Positions 46,434 to 57,345 of a stretch of DNA of 64,000 nt are shown here, piece by piece; position 1 is the first letter of the stretch; each line of letters opens with the position of its first letter. The stretch is from assembly GCA_021292105.1 (NCBI GenBank), contig CM037867.1, forward strand, positions 12,920,183 to 12,984,182, written 5' to 3'. The notes under the pieces were generated by a model. The model saw only the letters and a list, made by a program, of their open reading frames with translations. It searched no databases and was not told the origin of the DNA. Made by a program: the position numbers and the translations under genes. Source of the stretch: Anadara kagoshimensis (Eukaryota > Mollusca > Bivalvia > Arcoida > Arcidae).

Positions 46434-46704
46434 TACCACTGTTTTTAATGGCCGTCATCACAGTATTACTAACAAGTTAATGTTTCTAGGATTGTCCTGG
46501 GCATATTTGACGTATCGAAATTCCATGTTCCTTACACTCTCAATTTTGGTACCTTAGCAGGAGGCACTACCCTTCCGAAACCTCCGGTCTCAGTTCTTTG
46601 GCGGAGGTTCACGTGTTTAACTTAAATTTCCTGCTTCAAAGTGAGTGTTTACTTTTCGTATGGATTGTGGTTTGGACATTGATTGGTATGTTTATGTTTT
46701 TGAT
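46434..46704 (+). mobile_element. P1 fragment, first of a plus-strand tandem pair
   Basis: Begins in C-terminal coding sequence ('tggccgtcatcacagtatta'), carries the UTR in sense orientation ('ggaggcactacccttccg') and ends with the tail 'tatgtttatgttttt' at about 46700. A second copy follows after about 25 bp. Confidence 0.8.
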
Positions 46705-46730
46705 TATATAATATAAAATCTTCTCCTGCT

Positions 46731-47146
46731 TATGGCGTATTTGTTTCCCAATTAATACGCTATGGAAGAGCCTGTTCCCACTACAGGGATTTTGTACAAC
46801 GAAGTAGGCTGCTTGCAAATAAATTGTTGACTCAGTGATATTGCAAGCCTAGGCTTTCAAGGCCCTCAAAAAGTTTTATGGCCGTCATCACAGTATTGTT
46901 GATAAATTTGACGTCTCTGTGTCCAGGATTGCCCTGGATATATTTGACGTCCCATAGTTCCTGTTCTTTTCACACAATTTTGATTACACACGTGACGGGT
47001 GTAGCTAGCTAAACAGGAGGTGCTTACTCTTCCGGAGCACCCGGCCTCACTTCTCTGGTGAAAGTTCATGTGTCTAACCTAATGTGTCAGTTCCAAAATG
47101 TTTACTTTGATTCTGAATTGTCGGACATGAATTAGTATGTTTGTTT
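46731..47146 (+). pseudogene. P1 C-terminus and 3' UTR, best coding copy
   Basis: Sense-strand reading from 46731: YGVFVSQLIRYGRACSHYRD, then FVQRSRLLANKLLTQ, a TGA stop at 46836-46838 where other copies suggest Gly, YCKPRL, a one-base deletion at about 46856, ALKKFYGRHHSIVDKFDVSV, then SRIALDIFDVP and the family stop TAG at 46955-46957. The 3' UTR (reverse of the blocks described elsewhere) and the tail 'ttagtatgtttgtttttga' end near 47146. This copy links the scattered minus-strand fragments to one protein, the C-terminal extension of a Penelope-like RT. It starts inside the protein, so it is 5'-truncated. Confidence 0.88.
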
Positions 47147-47186
47147 TTGAATATGAATGTTCCATGGCAGTTATTGGTATATAATC

Positions 47187-47610
47187 AAACACAAACATAG
47201 CAGTCCATCTCAAATAACAATCCAAAAACTTGGAAAACTGACAAATTGGTTATTTAAAATGTGTTCTATTAACATGGCAGTGAGTTTGGATGCCGCGAAA
47301 GGGTGAACTCATCCTAGGTAGGTACGCTTGTCATGTGCCAAATCATATTTAAAAAGGAAAAGAACATGGCACTATTAGACGTCCAAAATATTAAACAGTA
47401 TTTCTAATACACCATCATCCTAATACAAAATATAGAGCTAACAGCCTAAAATCTTTTGGATGACTTGATAAGCCAAGGGTTACCACAAACCTGGTCAATT
47501 ATTTGTTTGCAGGGAGCAAGCTTCGTTTTTTAAACCTAACGTGTTCATAGTTGGAACAAGTTCTACAATAGCGTATTAATTGTGAAATACAAATACACCA
47601 TACGTAGAAG
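47187..47610 (-). mobile_element. P1 fragment, tail-to-tail with the preceding copy
   Basis: Starts with the tail ('aaacacaaacatagcagtcc'), diverged UTR and a longer coding relic to 'gcgtattaattgtgaaata' at about 47590. Its 3' end faces the 3' end of the plus-strand copy only about 40 bp away. Confidence 0.75.
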
Positions 47611-48164
47611 GGACGCGTAAACAAAAAAGGTCTCAAAAACTAAAAACTTGGAAAATTTAGGACCATTTATGTTCATTAATTTTTACGATGCTCGTTTACA
47701 AAACAACTCTGATTTTCAAAGTTAAATAATTTTAATTTTATTAATAATACTAGATTCATATATCAACATATGACCTATAAATCAAAAGACACTCAGTACA
47801 TTTTCTGAAATGAAAGTATTTTTATTAATAAACATTTTCACTGAAATGAGACGAAAATATAAACTTGATTTATATAACATATTGTAATAACCATTATTTT
47901 TAAAATGATCCCCCGTTTATCTTCATATTAAAGGTAGTAAAAAGTCTCACGATGTCTTGGTCTGAAATGGGTGAATGGGGTGATGTTTTTCTAATGACAA
48001 ATGGTTAGAATTATAACCTTAGCAATTCAAGAAGCCTTGGTCCTTAAGAAAGTTTTTTCCCACTATTCCACCGAGACTCTGAGAGAGCAAAGAGAAATAC
48101 TCTTGTATGAGAGCACGTCAAATATTCCATATGTAAAACATGTAAGCATAAATATTCAAATTCA
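47611..48164. other. A+T-rich stretch with an exon-like frame
   Basis: Contains the left part of a plus-strand frame (48001-48279; residues such as ALVLKKVFSHYSTETLREQR) with ordinary composition but no recognised family. Candidate only. Confidence 0.25.
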
Positions 48165-48300
48165 GGTAATGGTGCCCAGCATGAGTTCTAACAGCTTTTT
48201 CAACTTGTTTACATCACATTTTCAGAGGGCAAACCACACTGACGAGAAAATTAATAGAAAAAAAATTGGACTGACCTAAGGACAGTGACCTTTTTATCGA
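48165..48300. repeat. Duplicated segment, copy 1
   Basis: 'caggtaatggtgcccagcat' to 'aaggacagtgacctttttat' is paralogous to 48825-48975 ('caggtggtagcgccaagtat' to 'taggacagtgaccttttta'). Both begin at a CAG|GT and both have an internal ttttcag/ttgtcag, which could be a duplicated intron-exon boundary or chance. Confidence 0.55.
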
Positions 48301-48597
48301 TCTTTTTTTAAAACTGAAAGCAATTTACTGGAAATAGACATTATATATTCAATATATAAGTCCATAATTGATATTTAATATAAGTCCATCATTGATATTA
48401 ACCAAATATCGATAAGAACATACTGTTAATACTAATGCTGAAGGTTGGTACCATCTACTATCGGTCATAAATAGTCATTTAAGGGAATTGAATTGAACAG
48501 AACTGAAGGGGACGAATAATGGCTTTTTATTCCCATAGTCGATTAAATCCGTACAGTCAATTATGGAATAGTTGAGGAAACCGGAGAAGGGAAATGA

Positions 48598-48638
48598 CAT
48601 ATTCGGACATTGATTAGTATGTTTGTTTTTGATTCACA
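48598..48638 (+). mobile_element. P1 tail remnant
   Basis: 'cggacattgattagtatg' followed by tttgtttttga: the last ~40 bp of P1 only. Confidence 0.75.
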
Positions 48639-48824
48639 CATTTGGACCAACCAAGTAGAGATCTTCACTAATGGTGAGATGCACTATAATCCGTACACTG
48701 ACGGTTTTACCTGAAATGAAAAAAGTAAAATAAGTTTGTATTTTGTTGGAAATAATATCTCGTAAATACAGCGTGAGAAGAACAGGATTATAGAAAAAAA
48801 AAAAAACTATTCAAATGGGATTTC

Positions 48825-48975
48825 AGGTGGTAGCGCCAAGTATGAGAATCGTATTTAACGGTTTTAATTTTGTTTTACATCATATTGTCAGATGATCGTC
48901 CTTACTGGCTACAAAATGAATTAAATCTAGAATCATGAAATTGGATGACTTTAGGACAGTGACCTTTTTAATTTA
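48825..48975. repeat. Duplicated segment, copy 2
   Basis: Paralogue of 48165-48300, offset about 660 bp. No open frame shared. Confidence 0.55.
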
Positions 48976-49164
48976 ATGAAAAAATGTTTATTGAACTTAT
49001 TGAACTCTATTGAACGGAATAAAACATACAGGTATGATGGAGATAAACATATTTAAAGTAAAATATATTGATACTATTCCGATATTGATAAATACATAAA
49101 TAAGAGATACACACTGATGACTTAAATTATTGTTGAAGAGAGGTTTAACCTCCCCGCCTAAAAC

Positions 49165-49372
49165 ATCTTGAAAAATGGCAGCCATCTTGAATTTTCAATT
49201 GGTCAATTGAATATATTTGATCAGTAGCCCTCTAAAAAAGGGAATCCACACTTAGGTGATGTGAATTTGGCAACTACAAATGCTTCAAATCAAAACATCC
49301 TAGACTATTTTGGCGGCCATCTTCGATTTTCAAACGGTCATCGGGTACATTTGATCAGAAGACCTTGGAGAT
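49165..49372. repeat. Diverged tandem pair containing 'ggcagccatctt'
   Basis: 'ggcagccatcttgaattttc' at about 49177 with 'atatttgatcagtagccct' recurs as 'ggcggccatcttcgattttc' at about 49312 with 'acatttgatcagaagacct'. Offset about 135 bp. Confidence 0.6.
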
Positions 49373-49496
49373 CAATTGTGCCAAATTTGATGCCTGTGTC
49401 ATCATTTGTACGATGATTTAAAAAAAAATGAACTCTAATCTATTCCGCATCTACATATACTATTTTGCACACAATTTGATAAAAACATTTTACTAT

Positions 49497-49728
49497 TCAC
49501 GACCGCCATTACAACATTATTGATAAGTATAATGTATCAACAATCAGCCGGGATAGGTTTGACGTCCTATAGTTCAACGTTCCTCTCATTCTCAATCTTG
49601 AACACGTGACGAGCGTAGCTAGCTAAAAAGAAGGTGCTTCCCCTTCCTACGTTTCTGGTTGATGTTTGACTACATAAACTTTTTTGGATTGTTATCTGAA
49701 CATGTACTGGTTTGCCTGTTTTTGATTA
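49497..49728 (+). mobile_element. P1 fragment, plus strand
   Basis: End of the coding part ('gaccgccattacaacattat', 'tttgacgtcctatag' stop region), UTR ('cgtagctagctaaaaagaag') and a worn tail ('gtttgcctgtttttga'). Confidence 0.8.
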
Positions 49729-49904
49729 TGTAGCGTGTAATGGTAATATCCATAATGTACATATAGAAATATGTTTTCGCAAGGAGTTTGTAGTTTCTTA
49801 TCAAAATCTGCTGGTGGATGTGTCCCCGAGGATGTCATAAACTCAATAGGCAATAATGTTGTAGTGTCAGAAATGTATTATTATCTAAATTTGATGTTGT
49901 TTGA

Positions 49905-50040
49905 AACCTGTAATTCCTAAAAATACTAAGGTATACTCTCTTATGCAAAGTGTTTTCTTAGCTTAATTTGGTAAAATACACTTTTGTCCTTTGCAAATTT
50001 TCAATATTTTGAAAAATATTTTGGTTTTCCAAATTTGGTC
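49905..50040. repeat. Dispersed repeat, copy 1
   Basis: 'tatactctcttatgcaaagt', then 'aatttggtaaaatacact' and 'ttcaatattttgaaaa'. Paralogous to 57225-57345. Non-coding. Confidence 0.6.
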
Positions 50041-50070
50041 CAAACTTTTCTGGTAAGACTTATAGATTCT

Positions 50071-50210
50071 ATTATGAGTATCCATGTAGGATAGAGAAAT
50101 CTCACCCGAAGGGTTGAATATTTCAGTCAGAGACTAGGCTTGCCGAGTCTCTGACAAATATTTAACCCCGAGGGTGAGATTTCCCTATCCTACATGGATA
50201 AACTCATAAT
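50071..50210. repeat. Long hairpin, ~62-bp arms
   Basis: The left arm (attatgagtatccatgtagg ... aaatctcaccc ... gttgaatatttcagtcagag) is matched by the right arm in inverse (ctctgacaaatatttaac ... gggtgagatttccctatcc ... tacatggataaactcataat). The loop is about 10 nt (aggcttgccg). A few mismatches; the 2-base insertion in the right arm (gtttat versus gtat) shows the arms are diverging. It has the form of a foldback MITE seen in bivalve genomes. Confidence 0.88.
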
Positions 50211-50574
50211 TGATTCCTTTTCTCCCATTTTGATGACAATTTCTGGCTTCAAAAGAAGTTACATCGACATCGGCGCCATCTTTGAAAATCTAACTTTGTT
50301 ATTTAAAGTTTTACATAAAATAAATATGACCATTTGACAGAATGTACCTGAATATGGTTTAAATATAAAACAAAGCTATTTATTCTAATCTCTCAGAATA
50401 AACATATGAAACGCAATGAAAATTTCTAAATTTTTTAGACTAGGATGTCATTTTCCCGAAAGACAACGTCATGTCCCCATAGAATGACGTCATTCAATTG
50501 TCCCTTGATTGTTATGTCGTGATGTATTCCACATGGCTTTCCTACACTGGATACTTCGATCTTTCATAGTTAGA
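50211..50574. other. Short stretch without genes
   Basis: Nothing recognised. Confidence 0.4.
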
Positions 50575-50645
50575 GATGGGAAAAATTGTATTCCGAAACG
50601 ATCGTCTAGCGCTGTAAAATTAAAGCTGGTATAATATGTAATTAC
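50575..50645 (+). repeat. Degenerate hammerhead unit (plus strand)
   Basis: 'aattgtattccgaaacgat' with 'cgtctagcgctgtaaaatta' and the boundary 'ggtataatatgtaatt' are preserved. The first core reads agagatg instead of CTGATGA, and stem II has lost its 5' strand. Confidence 0.75.
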
Positions 50646-51367
50646 AGCTAGTATCTATCTCCTTATAATGCGTACGTGGCTTTATCTTAAATTTTATCAC
50701 AATACTAACGATAGTACATTTGTTTTGTTTATGATCATAATATTTCTGTAAAACGCCTATAGGTAAACAACTTTGACCTATCTGTTTGACCATTTATTTA
50801 AATATCTATCATGAACCAAGTACATCTATGTATAGGGAGCACAGGTGTGTATATTGTATATATCATGGGATATACTCACCTCATAGAGAACACCCGTGTA
50901 CTGTGTATGTATTAACTTGGATATTAACACTACCCATGTATTGGGTTGATCCTCCTATATGAATATTCCTAATGAAAGGTCAAGCGGACAGGTCAAAATT
51001 GTTTGCCTATACTAATAAAATTTATTATTATTTCTTATGTTTGTTCTATTATGAAGACTAAAATGTTATTATCGTATAATGTTTTTGTCAGTTCTTTTGT
51101 CTTGCTTGGTTTTGGTTTTATTGTATTGACACAATGAAAGTGTTTTAATTATAACGCTTTTTCTTATATTTTCAATGTCTCTTTGAAGCCGACTTTAACG
51201 TCGTTGGTTAACTTTGTTGTGATGTTATGTTTTCAAATGACCAAATAGTGAGATGACAGGGATCATTTCGCCCATTCATACCACTTGGGTCATATTTATA
51301 TACATGTATGTAGTTTAATTTTTCACTAATCTTTCAAGTGGTACTTACGTTATTTATATGGTTCTAT
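50646..51367. other. A+T-rich stretch, no gene seen
   Basis: Nothing supportable. Confidence 0.4.
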
Positions 51368-51425
51368 ATTCAATGGAATGTACTTTGCTTTGGAATTGTG
51401 GTTGAACATAGATTGGTTTGTTTGG
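51368..51425 (+). mobile_element. P1 tail remnant
   Basis: 'actttgctttggaattgtgg' and 'catagattggtttgtttggc' match the final ~60 bp of P1. Confidence 0.55.
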
Positions 51426-51659
51426 CTTTCATGTTTGCTTTCACAATGAAATTTCGAATATGACACATTGCTAAAGTAATTTGGCTGACAGTGATTACAT
51501 TTGTGATTACATTATAGTCAGTTTAAAAAGGAAAATTTTCAAGTTTAAGATCAATCCATAATCCAAAAAAGATAAAGTTGCTGCTACCCTCTCTATTTAT
51601 ATTTTGCATTTATATTTTGTAATATTATACCTCATAACTTTAAGTTTCTACTGAAAACC

Positions 51660-51910
51660 ATCGTAACTGCTCCGGGTCATATAGGCCCGGAATTCCGTGC
51701 CGAACGTTATATAAATTATCTCACCTGATGAGCCGTTGATCCCGTGGGAACCTTAATTACGTATACATTGCGTAATGGCGGCGCCCATAGATGACGATTC
51801 GGATTTCCAATCGGAAAACAAATTGTGTGGAATGTAACGCTTCATTTGACATATCATTTTTGATCTACTTCCCGGTCCATAAACTGCCATATGGCCCCGA
51901 GCCCCCTGTA
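51660..51910 (+). promoter_or_regulatory. Local CpG-rich patch with a candidate start codon
   Basis: A roughly 250-bp island of higher G+C with many CpGs ('ccgtgccgaacg', 'gatcccgtggg', 'gcgtaatggcggcgccc') in A+T-rich surroundings. It includes ATG at 51775 opening 20 codons (MAAPIDDDSDFQSENKLCGM) to TAA at 51835-51837. It could be a promoter/first-exon relic or a TE 5' end. No downstream exon was identified. Confidence 0.25.
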
Positions 51911-53371
51911 ATATTTTTTAAGTAGAGATAATTTAAACAACTTTATACACTAGAAAAAAGCAAATGTAACAGAGATCACGACACAATAGAAAACAATGAC
52001 AGTCAATCAAGGCAGGAGTGTAGGGAGTGATATTGGTTTACATTCTAGTCAAATTCTTTCACTTAGATCAAGGTCTGTGATGAAACACCGGAGTCTCGGT
52101 GAAAACAACAAACTTTCGGCAAGGGAACTAGCCAACCGATCTGCCCCTAATTGGATTCTTAACTATGCAATTAGACATGTTGTGATTCTGTAAATGCGCG
52201 GTTTGAATCACTCGGGCCAGTGAGGCTCCTAAATCAAAATATGTAAAGAAAAATGCACATTCAGGGAGCTGATTACAACATACACGTAGTTTTGAAGGTT
52301 TGTGTAGTAAATGCCCAGTGATGTGGTTACAAGACTTTATTAGGCCCCATCAACTGCAGCTGCTGCATAAATACTCGCATTATAAATATCAAAAACTCTT
52401 AAAACCTTTTAAATACTAACTGAATTTGCGTAATCTGCTCATAGCAAAACTGTGAGTCGACAAGGACATCCATAGAAACAGGATTATCTCAGTCTTCAAA
52501 AAGTAAAAATAGAGCTTTGCTATAGCAGATTTAACATTGTTTGTTATTCCAAAAACTGCAGGAATTACTTTATTGTTTATCATGAGCTGTATATTTTAAT
52601 CTTCTCCCGATATAAGGTCTTGTAGGGACTTGCAATTTTGCAACTTTGTATATTTCATTTCCAAAAAATGTGATTTTCGTTTAAATTTTTTCCATTAATT
52701 TAAGTTTAAATTGAAATGTTTTGAATAAGTTGAAAGTCTATAAAGACTTGATTTATAATTGTTGAAATATAAAATTTATTCAAAATCAAAAATTCTATTT
52801 TCGCTGGTCTAATACTCTGTATGGTATTTAAGGCGTTGGCTTAAATGTTCTTTCATTTCTTTTGCACGCTTGACTTGTATTGATGAAAAGTTATAAGATT
52901 TATTGGCATTTCGTCATAACCAGTGTTCCGTGCCTTATTTTTGTTGAATGATCACTTTCTATAAAATTCAATACTTCAAAAGCTGATTATCCAAAGAAAG
53001 GTCGTAATGACTCTGAAAATTAACTTTTAAAAAATGTTGTTTTCTGTGTGCCTGTAAATGCACTTAATCCTCCCATACATATATGAATGCACGATGTTAA
53101 AGCGTGATAATGGTTTTAGGTAATAAAGAATAAACAGCGCACGCAGTCGTTTTGGACGGTTTGTATGGTGCCTTAAAGTAAGTTTGTCGAAAGGGTGGGC
53201 GATAAAAATTAGTAACCTGTTTTGCGGATAAACTTATCATACAGTTTCACACTTAGCAACCCAAAATATGTCTTTGTATATTGGAGCTTCGAATGTGACT
53301 TTTTTATTTTTTCTCTTTCCTTAAAACTTTATTGATTGCTTTTAAAGATAGTTCACTTTATAAATTTTCAG
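51911..53371. other. A+T-rich stretch, no gene supported
   Basis: The plus-strand frame 51996-52193 has no recognised domain. Nothing else seen. Confidence 0.4.
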
Positions 53372-53850
53372 ATTCGTATCAAACACAAACATAACAGTCG
53401 ATGTTCAAATAACATTTTGGAAAGCAAAATAAAACTTTGAAAACCAGCTGTAGTTAAAACGTGAGTAAACCTGGGTGCTCCGGTAAAGTAAGCATCCTCT
53501 GTTTAGATAGCTGTCCAGACACTAGTTGTGGGATTAAAATTGACAATGAAAGAAACATGGAACTATGAGACGATAAATATATCAAGGATGATTGTTGATA
53601 AATAAACATCATACTTGTCAGCGATATTGTGATGACAGCCATAAATATTTTGAGTGCATTGATGAGCGCATATCATATTAACTGAACATAAAAACTTCAA
53701 AAGCAGTAAACGCAACTGTAGTGCTGCATAGAAATAGAAAATTGACAATATATATAGAAATTAAAGTTACCATGTTTGTCATAACTACAATTGTAGCCTT
53801 CCTTTGGTGTCGTAATTGGGACATAAGTCCAAATATGAAGTAGAACTTCA
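53372..53850 (-). mobile_element. P1 fragment reaching the RT region
   Basis: Tail ('aaacacaaacataacagtcg'), UTR ('ctgggtgctccggtaaagta'), C-terminus (minus-strand frame 53748-53563 contains NIYGCHHNIADKYDVYLST, equivalent to FYGRHHSIVDKFDVSVS) and the SIVN region ('aaaattgacaatatata', 'ttgtcataactacaattg') to about 53850, with a deletion between. Confidence 0.82.
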
Positions 53851-53929
53851 ATGTTTGATTACAATTACATTCAATTTAATATTCAATTTAAGGATTATTT
53901 CGAAATAAAAGATCATCAAAATGTTTGTA

Positions 53930-54216
53930 TGTGCAGTTAAAAAATCGATTAGGCGACATGCGTTTTAATAGTTTCTGCAAAATGTGCCTAACGTCCCACA
54001 ATGTCTATTCTATTCATTTTTCAATCTCGATTTCAATATTAGTTACACACGTGGTAAGTGTAACTTTCTCAACAAAATATGCATACCTTTCTGACTTTTT
54101 GAAACACCTGGTCTCATTTCTCTGGTAGAATTTCAACTATTTAGCTTCGTGAGCCTATTTTCAAAGAGTTTTCTTTGATTTAGGATTTTGTATCAGACAT
54201 GGATAGGAATATTTGT
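53930..54216 (+). mobile_element. P1 fragment, plus strand, strongly diverged
   Basis: Sense-orientation relic: 'taacgtcccacaatgtcta' near the stop, 'ttacacacgtggtaagtgta', 'tttgaaacacctggtctca' and the tail 'cagacatggataggaatat' with 'ttgttgatg'. It lies head-to-head with the minus-strand copy at 53372-53850. Confidence 0.65.
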
Positions 54217-55298
54217 TGATGGGTTCTATAATTTATTTTCCTGTTTTCTTTGCCTTGTGTTTTGTAACATTTGCTTCGTGTTCATTGTTGCATTTGGCTA
54301 TTGCCGTGTTTATATCATTGCCAGCTAAAATTTTATTTGAAAGTATTTATTGAATTTTAAAAAACCCCATTAAAAACAAAATATATGAGTGTTTAGCTGA
54401 TTTAAACGTAAATGTTTAAGCCTGAATGTTTCTTAAATTGGACAGAAAGTAAAGTAGAGAAACAATCACTGCATCTTTAAAATCGACTAATATATTTTGC
54501 CTTGTGCAGGTATTTTTTGGATATTTTTGAGCGGTGTCTTCAAGCTCTTACTGCACTCGTCAAAGTAAATTTTGTATGCAACACATTTACAACATTATAT
54601 AATCTAAAACCCGTTTTGATTGATATGTATACATATATATTTAATTTAAAGAAGATTGATTTTTGTGTATTGAAAGAGGAATTTGTATACAGATGAATGG
54701 ACTGCTTTAAATATTGATTATATTACACAAATCTTGCGAGAAGAAATCAGTCATCTGTAGCACGGATAGATCTACCGAACGCATATTAATCATCAGAAAC
54801 TTTTGTAAACATGTTGTTGTGTAATAACTAACGACAAACAGTTTGAATATCAAAGCATTCGCTCCACGCCTTAGCGAAAGAAAATTGAGGATTTATACTT
54901 AACGAATCAAAATACTTTACTTTTATTATGAATAACGGCGACAGCTCTCCAGTAGAGCTAACCGAGACTGTCTAAGTCTTGATAATGTCGTGTATTCTAC
55001 CAGAAAAGGTTTTAGTTTTGAAGGGATTTAAATGATAGAGCAAATAGTGTTTGGTTTTAGGATTTCAAGGAAAACATTAAAAATCAATTATCTTTAGCAC
55101 TATACTTTTTCTACAATGTTACTATAAATAAAGATCACAATATGGAAATTATGTTAATTACAAGTTTCTGAAATGTATAAGATCATATTCACACTTTAAA
55201 TTGTGTCTTCAGACTCCCTAATTGTAAGGTTTAGTACTTTTTATTTGATAGTTTTAACATTTGCTTGGATTATATTAATATTATATTCTGTTTTTGTA
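54217..55298. other. A+T-rich stretch, no gene supported
   Basis: Nothing recognised. Confidence 0.4.
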
Positions 55299-55515
55299 GA
55301 TATCGATGAATCGAGTTGGAAAAGTTATTATTCACTTCATTAGGAGCAATGGAATTAAATGTCAATTTGCAGATATCGATTGATCGAGTTGGAAAAGTTA
55401 TTATTCACTTCATTAGGAGCAATGGAATTAAATGTCAATTTGCAGATATCGATTGATCGAGTTGGAAAAGTTATTATTCACTTCATTGGGAGCAATGGAA
55501 TTAAATGTCAATTTC
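55299..55515. repeat. 73-bp tandem repeat, three near-identical copies
   Basis: Unit starts gatatcgat at 55299, 55372 and 55445, an exact 73-bp period. Copies differ at only a few bases (gatgaatcg versus gattgatcg; ttaggagc versus ttgggagc). The third unit ends at about 55513. Because 73 is not a multiple of three, the plus-strand frame crossing it (55359-55667) reads each unit in a different frame, which argues against coding. Confidence 0.95.
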
Positions 55516-55599
55516 AGCAAAGAAATTATTTGGAATCCTTTTTTTTAAATCTTTCAAATTGGATTCGTTTTATATTGGGAATACATGAATTACACGGCA

Positions 55600-55698
55600 T
55601 TTATGTTGATTTAGTGTGTAAAGTATTATCGGTTTATTGGAAGTTAGAAAATATATATCAAATATGATTCCTTATAAACGATGTATGATACATGGATG
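55600..55698. repeat. 99-bp direct repeat, copy 1
   Basis: 'gtgtgtaaagtattatcggt' to 'atgtatgatacatggat' recurs at 55887-55987 with a few changes. Offset 287 bp. Recent local duplication. Confidence 0.9.
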
Positions 55699-55886
55699 TG
55701 AATGTGTTGTTTTATAAAATAAAATGTTTTGCAAATGGAAAGTGTTAAATATTTGGAGTTCTATAAAATTTTAATGGAAATATGGTAACAAAATACATTT
55801 CGGAATTTTTTCAAATGTGTCAGTTCATTTGGAATTGTTGAAAATCGATTAGATGCTTTTGGACATTGTACTGGAATTCCCAGAGA

Positions 55887-55987
55887 TTTATGTTTATTTA
55901 GTGTGTAAAGTATTATCGGTTTATTGGAAGTAAGGAAATATATATCAAATATGATTCCTTATAAACAAAAATGTATGATACATGGAT
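55887..55987. repeat. 99-bp direct repeat, copy 2
   Basis: Second copy of 55600-55698. The flanks (for example 'ttggaattcccagagatt') also hint at a longer, older duplication of the 0.29-kb block. Confidence 0.9.
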
Positions 55988-57224
55988 AAAGTTTTACAGT
56001 GGATCTTTTACTAAAATAAGTAAAAGCAATATTACATGTGTTTTCGATTTGGTTTTGAATAAATTTCCTATCATACTAATTGGAAATATTATTATCTAAA
56101 TATGATTGGATTAGTTTGAAGTTTATAAAATGGAAATAGTTTGATGTATTCCTGAGCAGTATAAGAAACAATAGTGAACAAAATGTGAAAGTGAAGGAAA
56201 TTAATTATAAATTTTCAGTCTGAAAACCTGGTTCTATATACATTATTAGGGATTCATATTATTTTAAAAGGATTGGTTTATATTATTTAAAAAAAGATAA
56301 AAAAAATGACCATTTTGTTGTTTTTCCATTTGGATTTATACATATTTTGGATCATATAATATTAAAATGTTCAGTTCAATCTGTATCAGACGACACCTAG
56401 TAGTGTTAAAATATTATTCAATCGTTGATGGTATCGACTTAGCGACTTGTAGTGATGTTTGTGCCAACTACATTGATGTATCGGATTTAAGATATGAGTA
56501 TCCTTTTTAAAATGCGTTTTAGGTTTGTGTCAAGTTAAGTTTTACCTTATCTTACATTAAAAGGAGGAGACGACTGAAGCCGAAATTGTGAGATTACCAC
56601 TACTTCTGTCTTGGAGTTCACATGCAGTCTTAAAGGATTTGATGTTTAGTCATTTAGGTATTCAGCGGCTTTTATAGTAATAACTTTAAATTAATGAATT
56701 TATAAAGTTTTAACTGTTTTATTTTTTAACGGGTTTGTCTATTTTTTAATTTAGTAACAACCATTTTTCTTTAAGAAAGCTATAATGGTATGTGTGTACT
56801 GTTTTTAAGACATTAAAAAAATCAATAATACAGATTTTTTTTCAAAAAGAATTTTTCCTTTTCAAATCTGACTACTTAAAGTATTATACTAGTAGTATAA
56901 GTAAATGACGCACAAATATTTATCCTTTGCTTGAATCAATGCTTGAATTTATAGATTGCTCAGAAAAGATATTTTATTTGAATTGAAATATCTTAAGGGA
57001 AAGGGAAGTAACTCGACCAATCAATCAGATACTAATCTCTAATGATTTGATTTTAAAAAAGTTATATTGGTTGTTGCATCTTTTTTCAGTTTTATTTTTT
57101 AATTATCAAAATTTGATACCGGTACTTTTGACCACATTTAAAACATCACAAGTACTACCCAATTAGGTCCACCATCATTGTGTATTATTGTCAAAAATAT
57201 ACTATTTTTCTATGTTTGCTTTTA
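55988..57224. other. A+T-rich stretch, no gene seen
   Basis: Nothing recognised. Confidence 0.4.
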
Positions 57225-57345
57225 GTTAAAATCTGAAATTCCTCTAAACATAAAATATACTCCCTCATGCAAAGTATTTCCTTTGCTAAATTTGGTAAAA
57301 TATATTTTGGTTGTTTGGGTATCTTTTCAATATATGAAAAGAAAT
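57225..57345. repeat. Dispersed repeat, copy 2
   Basis: 'atatactccctcatgcaaag' ... 'aaatttggtaaaatata' ... 'ttttcaatatatgaaaag'. Paralogous to 49905-50040. Confidence 0.6.

Noticed and set aside
51721-51765. CTGATGA followed by gccgttgatcccgtgggaac as a hammerhead
   Set aside because: The second core would be GAAC rather than GAAA and no stem I pairing exists.
55359-55667. 102-codon plus-strand frame with repeated segments
   Set aside because: It crosses a 73-bp tandem repeat, so each repeat is read in a different frame. Openness is accidental.
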